Of a stretch of DNA of 64,000 nt, positions 7,166-17,864 are shown piece after piece. The translations under genes and the position numbers were made by a program. Under the pieces are notes generated by a model. The model was given only the letters and a program-made list of their open reading frames with translations. It had not been told where the DNA came from and searched no databases. Origin of the DNA: Nitrogeniibacter aestuarii (GTDB lineage Bacteria; Pseudomonadota; Gammaproteobacteria; Burkholderiales; Rhodocyclaceae); the NCBI RefSeq assembly GCF_017309585.1, contig NZ_CP071321.1:806001-870000 (forward strand), written 5' to 3'. Numbering within the stretch: position 1 is the first letter of the stretch; every line of letters starts with the position of its first letter.

Positions 7166-9907
7166 ATGTGGATTGTCATTGGTCTGGTGCTCGGTGTCTG
7201 GCTGGGCTCCTGGGGCGGGCTTGAAGAAGTCATCGGCGGCGGCGTGCTGGGGGCCCTCGGGGGGCTGGTGATTCAGGTCGTGTTGAGCCGTCCGGCACGG
7301 GCGCGGCTCGATCAGCTGGAGGCGCGCATCGCGCAACTGGAGTCGCAAGTCCTGCAGTTGCGAACGGGTGCCACGCCGGCTGTTGAAGATGAGCCCACCC
7401 CGGCGCGTAATGCCACAGTGCCTGAGCTGCCCAGTGTGCCCTGGGCGGTCGAACCCCCGGTGGTGCCCGCGCCTGCGGCGAGCACCCCGGCTGCGCCCGA
7501 CCCGGTCGCGTCGGCAGAAACCCCCGCGCCGTCTCGCCGGCGAGGCATTGACGTGCTCGGCGGCGCCGCGACAGAACCCGAACGCGCGCCGTCCTCACTG
7601 GATCAGCTCTACGACACAGCGCGACGCTGGCTGCTGGGCGGCAACACGGTGGTGCGGGTCGGGTTGCTGGTGCTGTTCTTCGGCCTCGCCTTTCTGGCGC
7701 GCTATGCGGTCGAGAACAGCCTGTTTCCCATCGAACTGCGTCTGGCGAGCATCGCGCTCGGGGCGGTGGGCTTGCTTGGCGTCGGCTGGCGTCTGCGGCA
7801 TCGACGGGCAGGCTATGCCCTGAGCCTGCAAGGCGGCGGTGTGGCCGCGCTCTACCTCACCATCTTTGCCGCCATGCGGCTCTACGGGCTGATCCCGCCG
7901 ACGGCGGGCTTTGGCCTGCTGCTGGTGATTGTGGTGCTCTCGGCCGTACTGGCGCTATTGCAGCGCTCGCAGGCGCTGGCGGTGATCGGCACGGCGGGCG
8001 GCTTCATGGCGCCGATTCTCGCCTCGACAGGGCAGGGCAGCCACGTGATGCTGTTCTCCTATTACCTGCTGCTCAATGCCGGTGTGCTTGGCATCGCCTG
8101 GAAGCAGGCCTGGCGCGGGCTTAACCTCACCGGCTTCCTGTTCACCTTTTCGATCGCGCTGTTGTGGGGGGCTCGGGATTATCGGCCCGGCCTGTTTGAT
8201 TCCACCGAGCCGTTCCTGATCGCGTTCTTCCTCATGTATGTGGCCGCAGCCGTGCTGTATGCCTGGCGCAGCGCACCGCAACTCAAGCACTACGTGGATG
8301 GCACGGTGGTGTTCGGTACCCCGGTGGTGGGCTTCGGCTTGCAAGCGGCACTGACCGAAGGCATGCCCCATGCGCTGGCGATCAGCGCACTGGTGGTGGG
8401 CGGCTTCTATGTGATGCTGGCGCGCTGGCTGCATGCCCGTGCCCGTCCTTCGTTAGGCCTGCTGGTGGAGTCGTTTCTGGCGCTCGGGGTCGCCTTCCTG
8501 ACGCTGGCGATTCCGCTGGCGGTCGATGGTGAGTGGACCGGCGCGGCCTGGGCGCTCGAGGGCGCGGCCCTGCTTTGGGTGGGCGCCCGACAGCGGCGCA
8601 AACTGGCCATGGCATCCGGGGTGCTGCTGCAACTGACGGCCGGGGTGATCTTCTTTGGCGAATCCCTATTCCATCCGGACGCGGCCACACCCGTGCTCAA
8701 CAGCACATGCCTGGGCGCTGCGCTGGTGGCCCTCGCCGGGCTGGCCAGCGCGCACATGGCCGACCGCTGGCGCGATGCCTGGCCGCGTTTCCTGCGCCTG
8801 AGTCAGCCCCTGCTGCTGGCATGGGGTGTGTTGTGGTGGGTGGGCGCCGGCTTCAATGAAATCACCGACGCGCTGCCCTTTGAATCTGAGCCGGTCGCCC
8901 TGCTGCTGTTCCTCTCCGCGAGTGGGGCGCTCGCCACCCTGATGGCCGACCGAAGCGGGTGGTCGGTGTTGCGCTGGCCAGCACTCCTGCCGGTCATGGG
9001 CATGGCCTTTGCGCTGCTCGGCGATGCGGATGCACATCAGGCGCCGTGGTCCGGGCTGGGTCTGCTGGCCTGGCCGCTGGCGATCGGCGCGATGGGATGG
9101 TCGCTGCGCAAGGCAGAGGGCGCGCCGCAGGTGGCGTTCGTGCTGCCGATGGCGCATCTGGTGACGCTGTGGCTGGTGTGCCTGTCGCTGGTGTTGAGCG
9201 CTGCGCAGCTGGGCGAGGTGGGGAATCTGTGGCGGGTTGCCGCCATGGTGTTGGTGCCGCTGTCGGCGTGGTGGTTGATGCGCCTGCCGCAGGTGGAGGC
9301 GCGCTGGCCGGTGCGGGCCTGGGCGCCGATCTATCAGCAGCTTGGCGTCGGCGTGATGCTGGTCGTTGCGCTGCTCGGGGCGGTGGCGACGAGCCTGGGC
9401 ACCGGCGGTTCGGTGGCGCCGCTGCCCTATATGCCCGTGTTGAACCCCTTCGATCTGACCGTTGCCATGCTGCTGATGGCCGCGGCGCAGTGGTGGCGTC
9501 GATGGCGTGACGCGCTGCCCATCGATCCGCGCGTCGCGCAGGGCGTGCTGGCGGGCTTTGCCTTCGTGCTCATCACCTGGGGCGTGATCCGCGCCATCCA
9601 CCACCTTGCGCAGGTGCCGTGGGATGCCGATCGGCTCTTTGCCAGCGATACGGTGCAGGCCAGTGTGTCCTTGTTGTGGGGGGCGCTCGGGCTGGTGCTG
9701 ACCTTCATCGCGAGCCGGCGTGCCCATCGTTGGATGTGGATGGCGGGCGCAGCGCTGCTCGGCGTGGTGGTGCTCAAGCTGTTTCTGGTGGACATGGCGA
9801 GCACCGGCACGGTGGCGCGCATCGTGTCCTTCATTGGCGCGGGCGTGGTGTTGCTGGTGGTGGGTTACTTCTCGCCACTGCCGCCGGCGCGGGAGCTGCG
9901 ATCATGA
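7166..9907 (+). CDS. DUF2339 multi-spanning membrane protein
   Basis: This 913-residue protein starts with a short hydrophobic segment, a coiled-coil-like stretch (LDQLEARIAQLESQVLQL), then a proline/alanine-rich linker at about residues 70-135. More than twenty hydrophobic helices fill the rest. This layout, with the conserved LLGGNTVVRVGLLVLFFGLA entry helix, matches the DUF2339 family. The function is unknown. The stop overlaps the start of the DUF3999 gene by 4 bases, and these two families are commonly found side by side, which suggests one membrane complex. Confidence 0.85.
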   Translation: MWIVIGLVLGVWLGSWGGLEEVIGGGVLGALGGLVIQVVLSRPARARLDQLEARIAQLESQVLQLRTGATPAVEDEPTPARNATVPELPSVPWAVEPPVVPAPAASTPAAPDPVASAETPAPSRRRGIDVLGGAATEPERAPSSLDQLYDTARRWLLGGNTVVRVGLLVLFFGLAFLARYAVENSLFPIELRLASIALGAVGLLGVGWRLRHRRAGYALSLQGGGVAALYLTIFAAMRLYGLIPPTAGFGLLLVIVVLSAVLALLQRSQALAVIGTAGGFMAPILASTGQGSHVMLFSYYLLLNAGVLGIAWKQAWRGLNLTGFLFTFSIALLWGARDYRPGLFDSTEPFLIAFFLMYVAAAVLYAWRSAPQLKHYVDGTVVFGTPVVGFGLQAALTEGMPHALAISALVVGGFYVMLARWLHARARPSLGLLVESFLALGVAFLTLAIPLAVDGEWTGAAWALEGAALLWVGARQRRKLAMASGVLLQLTAGVIFFGESLFHPDAATPVLNSTCLGAALVALAGLASAHMADRWRDAWPRFLRLSQPLLLAWGVLWWVGAGFNEITDALPFESEPVALLLFLSASGALATLMADRSGWSVLRWPALLPVMGMAFALLGDADAHQAPWSGLGLLAWPLAIGAMGWSLRKAEGAPQVAFVLPMAHLVTLWLVCLSLVLSAAQLGEVGNLWRVAAMVLVPLSAWWLMRLPQVEARWPVRAWAPIYQQLGVGVMLVVALLGAVATSLGTGGSVAPLPYMPVLNPFDLTVAMLLMAAAQWWRRWRDALPIDPRVAQGVLAGFAFVLITWGVIRAIHHLAQVPWDADRLFASDTVQASVSLLWGALGLVLTFIASRRAHRWMWMAGAALLGVVVLKLFLVDMASTGTVARIVSFIGAGVVLLVVGYFSPLPPARELRS

Positions 9908-11241
9908 AGATGCGTCTCTGGTGGCTGCTGATGTGCCTCCTGGCGAGCCCTGTGCTGCGGGCGGCCGATGACTTTGCGCTGGATCTGCGCATTCAGGTAC
10001 CCGAGGGCGCGGATCTGGTCAGGATCGAACTGCCCGAGGCGGTCTATCGCGCAGCCCATCGGCCCGATCTGGGCGATCTTCGCATCGTCAACGGGGCGGG
10101 TGAGGTCCTGCCGATGGCGCGCCTGCCACAGCCGACACGGCAGGTGATCAAGCGGGCCGGGCGCACGCCGGTGCGCCTGCCGGTGGAGCCGCAAGCACAC
10201 AATCCGGCGCTCAGTGTCGCGACCCGCGATGGCGGGCAGTCGGTGGATATCGACATCCGGCCGGGCGGCAGCGCGCCGCCGCGCTTGCCGGGCTACCTGA
10301 TCGATACGGATGGGTTCGACGCCCCGATCGACGCCATCGAACTCAAGTGGCGGGGCGACCCGGTCTTCGAGGCCATGCTGGAGGTGTCTGCCTCCGATGA
10401 CCTGAAGCGCTGGCGGCAGGTCAATGTGTCCGCGCCGGTGCTGGCGATGGGCGAGCCCGGGGCGCGCGTCGAACTGAACCGTGTCTCGCTGAGCGGCGTA
10501 AAGGCCCGCTACCTGCGCCTGAGATGGGCCGGCACGACGCCCGACGTGTCGATCGACCAGGTCGACCTCATCAGCGAGACCGACGTGGCCAAGCCTGTCG
10601 AGCACAGCATCGAGCTGACGGGCACGGTCGAGGGCGATCATGTGCTCTTCGTGTCACCCGGGGTGTTTCCGGTGAGTGGCATCGAGTTGCTGTTGGGCGA
10701 GGACACTCATGTGCTGCGGGCAACGGTGAGCTCGCGCGCGAGCCCTTCGGCGCCGTGGCGGCCGCGCGGAACGCGTCTTGCCTACAAGCTCAAGACGGAT
10801 GGCGGCGTGACCCAGGGCGGCATCTTTGCGGGGCTCTCGGCGCGAGACACCCTGTGGCGCCTGACGGTGGACGGCGGTGTGCCGGCCACCGTGCCCGGCC
10901 TGAGACTGATCTGGCCGGCCGAGTCGGTCGTGTTCGTGGCGCGCGGTCAGGGGCCGTACCGGCTTCGGGTCGGCCAGCGTGGCATGGAACCCGCGTGGCG
11001 GCCGCCGGCCGCGCTTGTGCCGGGCTATGGCACGCCAGCGCAGATCCGCCTGTGGCCGGGTGTGGTGGTGACGCCCGACATGCCGATCAAGGGACGGCCG
11101 CAGTCCACCTCCATCGCCGACGACCCGTATCAGTGGTTGTTCTGGGGCGTGCTCGCGCTCGGCGTGGCGGTGCTGGGCTGGATGGCGCGTTCGTTGCTCA
11201 GGGAGTTGTCGGCCGGTGGATCGGATTCGGACAGCCGATAG
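9904..11241 (+). CDS. DUF3999 family periplasmic/membrane protein
   Basis: This 445-residue protein has a clear Sec signal peptide (MKMRLWWLLMCLLASPVLRA), a long extracytoplasmic region rich in beta-type sequence, and one C-terminal membrane helix (LFWGVLALGVAVLGWMA). It matches the DUF3999 family, the usual partner of DUF2339. I chose the ATG at 9904 because it overlaps the upstream stop by 4 bases and gives a proper signal peptide; the frame runs open upstream but inside the neighbouring gene. The last 112 bases overlap, tail to tail, the end of the ydcF-like gene on the other strand. Confidence 0.82.
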   Translation: MKMRLWWLLMCLLASPVLRAADDFALDLRIQVPEGADLVRIELPEAVYRAAHRPDLGDLRIVNGAGEVLPMARLPQPTRQVIKRAGRTPVRLPVEPQAHNPALSVATRDGGQSVDIDIRPGGSAPPRLPGYLIDTDGFDAPIDAIELKWRGDPVFEAMLEVSASDDLKRWRQVNVSAPVLAMGEPGARVELNRVSLSGVKARYLRLRWAGTTPDVSIDQVDLISETDVAKPVEHSIELTGTVEGDHVLFVSPGVFPVSGIELLLGEDTHVLRATVSSRASPSAPWRPRGTRLAYKLKTDGGVTQGGIFAGLSARDTLWRLTVDGGVPATVPGLRLIWPAESVVFVARGQGPYRLRVGQRGMEPAWRPPAALVPGYGTPAQIRLWPGVVVTPDMPIKGRPQSTSIADDPYQWLFWGVLALGVAVLGWMARSLLRELSAGGSDSDSR

Positions 11242-11987
11242 GCCAGATTGCCCACCAGCTCGTGCACGGCAAACCAGCCATCGTAGGCCGCGCGGGCAGA
11301 GGGGATGAAATCGCCCCAGTCAACGTCCGGGTCGGGATTGTGCATCCACACGGTCGGGGCCGGTGTCACGCGCAGGCCGGCCGCTTCGAAAGCGCGTCGG
11401 GCCCGCAGCATGTGGGTGGCGTGGGTGACCAGGGTAATCGAATCGATTCCTGCGCTTCTGAGAATCTGTGCGGTGAAATTGGCGTTGTCACGGGTGTCGA
11501 GGGACTGGCTCTCCGCCCAGCGCACCGGTACGCCGAATTCTTCCTCCAGCACCTTGCGCATCTGCACGGCCTCGATGATGCCGTCGCGCGGCGCGCCTCC
11601 GGTGACCAGCACCGGCTTGCCGCTCTCGCGAGCAAGCAGAGCCCCGTAACGCAGTCGCTCCAGGGCCAGCCGGCCGACGGTTTCGCCGTCCGGATATTCC
11701 GGCGCCCTTGAACGAACACCAGCGCCGAGGATGACGATGGCCCCGGTCTGGGCCACGGCGTCGCGGCGCACGGCGACCGGCGGTGGTTCGACAATTCCGG
11801 CGAGCATGCCGACGGTCACCGGCAGGCTCGCGATCAGTGCATAGCTCCAGCCGAGCCAGGCCAGCGCGCGCCAGCGTTTGAGCATCAGGCCCAGGCCGAT
11901 GAGCAGCAGCGGGCCGCTGGGCGGGAGAATGAACAGGGCAAGGATTTTCTTGGCCCAGAAGGCCAGCAGGGACAAATCGATCGGCAT
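11130..11987 (-). CDS. YdcF family protein (DUF218), ElyC-like
   Basis: This 285-residue protein has two N-terminal membrane helices (about residues 8-60), followed by the YdcF/DUF218 domain with its AIVILGAG block, the VGRLALERLRYGALLAR helix, LVTGGAPRDG and a TLVTHATHMLRARR block. Family members such as ElyC (YcbC) and SanA act in envelope or peptidoglycan biogenesis, and this one is likely anchored with its domain in the periplasm. I prefer the ATG at 11987, directly before the first membrane helix; an earlier ATG at 12041 would add 18 polar residues. Its 3' end overlaps the DUF3999 gene by 112 bases, and both C-termini look plausible. Confidence 0.8.
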   Translation of the reverse strand: MPIDLSLLAFWAKKILALFILPPSGPLLLIGLGLMLKRWRALAWLGWSYALIASLPVTVGMLAGIVEPPPVAVRRDAVAQTGAIVILGAGVRSRAPEYPDGETVGRLALERLRYGALLARESGKPVLVTGGAPRDGIIEAVQMRKVLEEEFGVPVRWAESQSLDTRDNANFTAQILRSAGIDSITLVTHATHMLRARRAFEAAGLRVTPAPTVWMHNPDPDVDWGDFIPSARAAYDGWFAVHELVGNLAYRLSESDPPADNSLSNERAIQPSTATPSASTPQNNH

Positions 11988-11993
11988 GGGGCG

Positions 11994-12022
11994 TTGTGGA
12001 GGTGACGGGGTATCCGTATTAT
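11994..12022 (+). promoter_or_regulatory. Candidate sigma-70 promoter for metY
   Basis: TTGTGG (11994-11999) and TATTAT (12017-12022) are separated by 17 bases, about 45 bases before the metY start. The -10 matches the consensus at five of six positions; the -35 is weak. A GC-rich hairpin (12043-12048 with 12055-12060) lies between it and the start codon. Confidence 0.45.
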
Positions 12023-12067
12023 CCTTGACCAAATCGACCACTGCCGGGGTTTTACCCGGCCAGCAAC

Positions 12068-13360
12068 ATGCCCGATCACCAGTACGGTATCGAAACCCTT
12101 TGCCTGCATGCCGGCCAGCAGCCGGACGCCGCCACCGGTGCGCGGGCCATGCCCATCTATCAGACGACCTCGTTCGTCTTCGATTCGCCCGAACACGCCG
12201 CCTCGCTGTTCAATCTGCAGACCTTCGGCAACGTCTATTCACGCATTTCGAATCCGACCGTGGCCGCCTTTGAAGAGCGGGTCGCCGCACTCGAAGGCGG
12301 ACGTGCTGCACTCGCCGCATCGTCGGGGCTGGCGGCGCAAATGACCGCGCTGCTGACACTGGCCGAAGCGGGCGACGAGATCGTGGCGGCGCGCACGCTG
12401 TACGGGGGCAGTTACTCGCAGCTCGATGTGAGCCTGCGCAAGCTGGGCATCACCACGCATTTTGTCGACCCTTCGGACCCCGAGGCCTTCCGCGCCGCCA
12501 TCAACGATCGCACCAAGGCCGTGTATGGGGAAATCATCGGCAATCCGGGGCTGAACGTGTTCGACGTCACCCCCATTGCCGAGGTCGCCCATGAAGCCGG
12601 CGTGCCGCTGGTCATCGACAGCACGCTGGCCTCGCCCTACCTGTGCCGCCCCATCGAGCACGGCGCCGATATCGTCATCCATTCGGCGACCAAGTACATG
12701 GGGGGGCACGGCACCACCATGGGCGGCGTGCTGGTCGAATCCGGCAAGTTTCCCTGGGACAACGGCCGTTTCCCGCAGATGGTCGAACCGTCGCGCGGCT
12801 ATCACGGCGTGCGCTTCTACGAGACCTTCGGCGACTTCGGTTTCACCATGAAGGCGCGCATGGAAACCTTACGCACCTTTGGCCAGTCGCTTTCGCCCTT
12901 CAATGCGTTCATGCTGTTGCAGGGGCTTGAAACCCTGCATGTGCGCATGGACCGGCATGTGTCGAATGCGATGGCCGTGGCCGCCTTCCTGAAGGCGCAT
13001 CCGATGGTCGAGTGGGTGAATTATCCAGGGCTGCCCGACAGCCCCGACCATGTGCTGGCGCAGCGCTACCTACCCAAAGGCGCGGGCGCGATCCTGAGCT
13101 TCGGGATCAAGGGGGGGCAAGCGGCGGGCGAGCGCTTCATCGATGCGGTGCAGATGATCAGCCATCTGGCCAACGTGGGTGATGCCAAAACGCTGGTGAT
13201 CCATCCGGCCTCGACCACCCACCGGCAGCTGTCGGAAGAAGAGCAACGCGCCGCCGGTGTGCCGCCGGACATGGTGCGCCTGTCGGTCGGCATCGAGACC
13301 GAGGCCGACATTCTCTGGGATCTGGACCAGGCGCTGGCGTTGGCCGGCAAGGGAGCGTGA
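12068..13360 (+). CDS. metY: O-acetylhomoserine aminocarboxypropyltransferase / sulfhydrylase
   Basis: This 430-residue PLP enzyme of the Cys/Met metabolism family makes homocysteine (or methionine) from O-acetylhomoserine and sulfide (or methanethiol) in the cytoplasm. Visible family marks are the start HQYGIETLCLHAGQQPD, the PIYQTTSFVF block, NVYSRISNPT, and the PLP lysine in IHSATKYMGGHGT near residue 209. SHLANVGDAKTLVIHPASTT is the conserved C-terminal block. The length fits the O-acetylhomoserine sulfhydrylase group rather than the shorter cystathionine synthases. The stop overlaps a possible GTG of the next gene. Confidence 0.93.
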   Translation: MPDHQYGIETLCLHAGQQPDAATGARAMPIYQTTSFVFDSPEHAASLFNLQTFGNVYSRISNPTVAAFEERVAALEGGRAALAASSGLAAQMTALLTLAEAGDEIVAARTLYGGSYSQLDVSLRKLGITTHFVDPSDPEAFRAAINDRTKAVYGEIIGNPGLNVFDVTPIAEVAHEAGVPLVIDSTLASPYLCRPIEHGADIVIHSATKYMGGHGTTMGGVLVESGKFPWDNGRFPQMVEPSRGYHGVRFYETFGDFGFTMKARMETLRTFGQSLSPFNAFMLLQGLETLHVRMDRHVSNAMAVAAFLKAHPMVEWVNYPGLPDSPDHVLAQRYLPKGAGAILSFGIKGGQAAGERFIDAVQMISHLANVGDAKTLVIHPASTTHRQLSEEEQRAAGVPPDMVRLSVGIETEADILWDLDQALALAGKGA

Positions 13361-13362
13361 GC

Positions 13363-13932
13363 ATGGGCTTGCGGGAATGGATTTTTGTCGTGATCGCGCT
13401 GCTTGCGGTTTATCTGGTGTTTCAGCTGATTCGCGCGATGCAGGTCAAGGATGACGCGGTCGGCATTCCGGGCGAAGTGCTCACCGAAATGCCGACCGAA
13501 CTGCTCGATGAGGCCGCCGAGTCAGAGACGGCCGTTGAGACCGATCGTGCGCCGGACGAAGACGAAGACCCGGACGGCACGGACGAGAAACCGCGTTCCC
13601 AGCCCGAGACGGACGAACTGGCCGAAGAGAGTTTCAAGCTTGCGCTGGAGGTTCGACAGCTGCGACGGGATATCGCCCAGTTGCGCGACGAGGCTGATGC
13701 CCAGCGCGGCGAGATGGCCGAACTGAGAGTGATCATCGACCGCCAGAGCCAGCAGATCGAGGCCACCAAGGCGGCGCAGAACGTTTCACCCATCTATGGT
13801 GAAGCGCTGGCCCTGGCACAGCGCGGCATGGCGGCGGATGTCATCGCCGAACGATGCAGTATTTCGGTGGCCGAAGCCGAGCTGGTGAGATCGCTGGCTC
13901 GTGACTCGGCCGCCTCGGGGGAGGAGCAATGA
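13363..13932 (+). CDS. DUF2802 domain protein with membrane anchor
   Basis: This 189-residue protein has a single N-terminal membrane helix (EWIFVVIALLAVYLVFQLI), then a very acidic linker at about residues 45-90. A coiled coil (LRRDIAQLRDEADAQRGEMAELRVIIDRQSQQIEATK) follows, then a C-terminal helix-turn-helix-like DUF2802 module (YGEALALAQRGMAADVIAERCSISVAEAELV). The ATG at 13363 is preferred over the overlapping GTG at 13357. It probably forms an operon with the SPOR-domain gene, whose start overlaps its stop by 4 bases. The function is not established. Confidence 0.75.
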   Translation: MGLREWIFVVIALLAVYLVFQLIRAMQVKDDAVGIPGEVLTEMPTELLDEAAESETAVETDRAPDEDEDPDGTDEKPRSQPETDELAEESFKLALEVRQLRRDIAQLRDEADAQRGEMAELRVIIDRQSQQIEATKAAQNVSPIYGEALALAQRGMAADVIAERCSISVAEAELVRSLARDSAASGEEQ

Positions 13933-14666
13933 CCAGAAAAGTGAGGAAGAACAAAAAGGGGTCCGTTCAGCGTGCCGTCCTGTTGCGCCGTGCCGGCATC
14001 GCCGGTGGGCTGATTCTGGCCTTGCTGGTGGGCCTGGCGTGGTACGAACGCAGCCAGAGCGTCCCGGATTTGCCGCGCTTGACCGAAGCACCTCCACCGC
14101 CACCGCTACCGACGCTGGAAGAGCCCCTGCGCGGTGCGCCACCCATGCCGACTGCGGAGGAGGCCGAAGCGTCGGTGGCCGGCAACACGTCGGGCGTGGG
14201 CGCAGACGGCGCCGTTCCCGAGCTCACTGCCGCACCTGCCGTGGTCGCGCCTGAAGCACGTAAGGATGAAACGCCTCCCGCCGCGAGCGGGGCGCCACGC
14301 CTTGTCCTCGGGGACGAGGCGCCCGTGGCCTCGGACAAACCCGCGTTACCACCGGCGCCGGAGCGCGCGCCCAAGACAGTGGCCAAGGCCGAGGTGCCGG
14401 CGGCCAAGGTGGCCGCGCCCGAGCCGACGCCGGCAAAGACATCGGTGGAGGCGATCAAGAATGGCTACATGGTGCAGTTGGGCGTCTTCAGCGCGCCGGG
14501 CAACGCGCAGGCGCTGATCGAGCGGGTTGATGCCCTGGGGATTCCGGCCCATATCGAAAGTCGCGTCGTCGTGGGGCCATTCAAGGATCGCTCTGAAGCC
14601 GATGCCGCACGACGTAAGCTGTCAGCGTCCGGCCTGGGCAAAGGGCTGGTGGTTCGCACTCGTTGA
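13929..14666 (+). CDS. SPOR-domain membrane protein
   Basis: This 245-residue protein has a basic N-terminus, one membrane helix at about residues 23-38 (AGIAGGLILALLVGLAWY), a long proline/alanine/glutamate-rich periplasmic linker, and a C-terminal SPOR domain at about residues 175-245 (NGYMVQLGVFSAPGNAQAL ... VVVGPFKDRSEADAARRKL). SPOR domains bind denuded glycan strands of septal peptidoglycan, so a cell-division or septal role is likely. A strong terminator follows the stop. Confidence 0.85.
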   Translation: MTRKVRKNKKGSVQRAVLLRRAGIAGGLILALLVGLAWYERSQSVPDLPRLTEAPPPPPLPTLEEPLRGAPPMPTAEEAEASVAGNTSGVGADGAVPELTAAPAVVAPEARKDETPPAASGAPRLVLGDEAPVASDKPALPPAPERAPKTVAKAEVPAAKVAAPEPTPAKTSVEAIKNGYMVQLGVFSAPGNAQALIERVDALGIPAHIESRVVVGPFKDRSEADAARRKLSASGLGKGLVVRTR

Positions 14667-14696
14667 AGCCGTGATCCGGGATTCGAAAAGCATCAA

Positions 14697-14722
14697 AAGG
14701 GCCGGCTTTCGCCGGCTTTTTG
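14697..14722 (+). terminator. Rho-independent terminator after the SPOR-domain gene
   Basis: GCCGGC (14702-14707), a TTTC loop and GCCGGC (14712-14717) form a stem extended outward by G-U and A-U pairs, followed by five T residues. It ends the metY-DUF2802-SPOR run before fliW. Confidence 0.75.
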
Positions 14723-14791
14723 CTGTTTTGCTTGCCAGCCGGGGGGCGTAAGGTGCTTCGTGGCACCATGCTTTCAATCAAGGAGACTCCC

Positions 14792-15226
14792 ATGCATATC
14801 GACAGCCCCGTGTTCGGCGGGTTGGATGTCAGCCCCGAGAACATCGTTGAATTTCCCAACGGCCTGCCCGGTTTCGAAGGCTGCCGCCGCTTTACCTTTG
14901 TGGAAGAGGGTGACGCCGACAAGGTGCTGCAGATGCAAAGCGTCGATGATCCAAGCATCGTTTTCTCGGTGGCCGATCCCTCGACGCTCGGTGCGAACTA
15001 TGAATTTACGCTGACGGATACTGAAGTCCAGACGCTTGAGGTGTCATCGCCGGACGATGTGGCCGTTGCGGTCATCATCCGCAAACGCGCGGTTCCGGGG
15101 TCGCCGTCCGAAGCCGGACTCAAGGCCAATTTCATGGCGCCCCTGGTCATCAACACCGCCGCACGTCGCGGACTGCAGAAGGTCATCGAGAACGTGGGTT
15201 GCAGTGTGACCTTCAAGGGCGCCTGA
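14792..15226 (+). CDS. fliW: Flagellar assembly factor FliW
   Basis: This 144-residue protein resembles FliW: an IVEFPNGLPGFEGCRRF block near the N-terminus, VFSVADPSTLGANYEF in the middle and a NFMAPLVINTAARRGLQ segment at the end. FliW binds flagellin and the RNA regulator CsrA in other bacteria, linking hook completion to flagellin translation. The ATG at 14792 has AAGGAG seven bases upstream, which decides the start over the earlier ATG at 14720 in the terminator region. No csrA or flagellar gene lies in this window. Confidence 0.88.
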   Translation: MHIDSPVFGGLDVSPENIVEFPNGLPGFEGCRRFTFVEEGDADKVLQMQSVDDPSIVFSVADPSTLGANYEFTLTDTEVQTLEVSSPDDVAVAVIIRKRAVPGSPSEAGLKANFMAPLVINTAARRGLQKVIENVGCSVTFKGA

Positions 15227-15333
15227 CCGGCCGCGCATCGCGGGGGCACAACAGGGCGCACGGCGGGCCGTTGCTGGGTAGAATGCGGGACGAATCGCGT
15301 TCGCGCGCAACGACCCCTACGGAGCCTGAAAGC

Positions 15334-15714
15334 ATGAGCAAGCAGATCATCGCCACCGACAAAGCCCCCGCCGCCATCGGCACCTATTCACAGGCCGTGC
15401 GTGCCGGCAATACGGTCTACCTGTCCGGTCAGATCGGGCTCGACCCGACGAGCATGGAAATGGTCGACGGCTTCGAGGCGCAGACCCAGCGCGTGTTCAC
15501 CAATCTCAAGGCGGTGGCCGAGGCGGCCGGAGGCTCGCTGGCGGATACGGTCAAGCTCAACATCTACCTGACGGACCTGTCCAATTTCGCCAAGGTCAAC
15601 GAGATCATGGCGACCTTCTTCGAGCAGCCCTATCCCGCGCGTGCAGCCGTCGGGGTCAAGGAATTGCCCAAGGGCGCGCTGGTCGAAGCCGACGCTGTTC
15701 TGGTCATCGACTGA
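15334..15714 (+). CDS. ridA: RidA family 2-iminobutanoate/2-iminopropanoate deaminase
   Basis: This 126-residue protein has the RidA/YjgF length and signature. It shows APAAIGTYSQAVRAGNTVYLSGQIGLDP at the start, the active-site arginine in YPARAAVGVKELPKGALVEADAV, and the usual KLNIYLTDLSNFAKVNEI segment. It hydrolyses reactive enamine/imine intermediates released by PLP enzymes. The start is the ATG at 15334; the open frame upstream to 15199 overlaps fliW. A TAGAAT -10-like hexamer lies at 15279-15284 without a clear -35. recG follows after 15 bases. Confidence 0.93.
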   Translation: MSKQIIATDKAPAAIGTYSQAVRAGNTVYLSGQIGLDPTSMEMVDGFEAQTQRVFTNLKAVAEAAGGSLADTVKLNIYLTDLSNFAKVNEIMATFFEQPYPARAAVGVKELPKGALVEADAVLVID

Positions 15715-15729
15715 ACCTCCAGTCTCCCC

Positions 15730-17796
<2,067 letters not shown>

Positions 17797-17864
17797 GGGC
17801 GAGCCGCAAAGCGCGCGCCGGGCAAGGGCCTCGCGGCCAAACGCGCTATCATTGCCGCCGCATC

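Noticed and set aside
8666..9727. 353-residue minus-strand frame opposite the DUF2339 gene
   Set aside because: It is an antisense shadow; the sequence is dominated by His, Gln and Arg without domain features.
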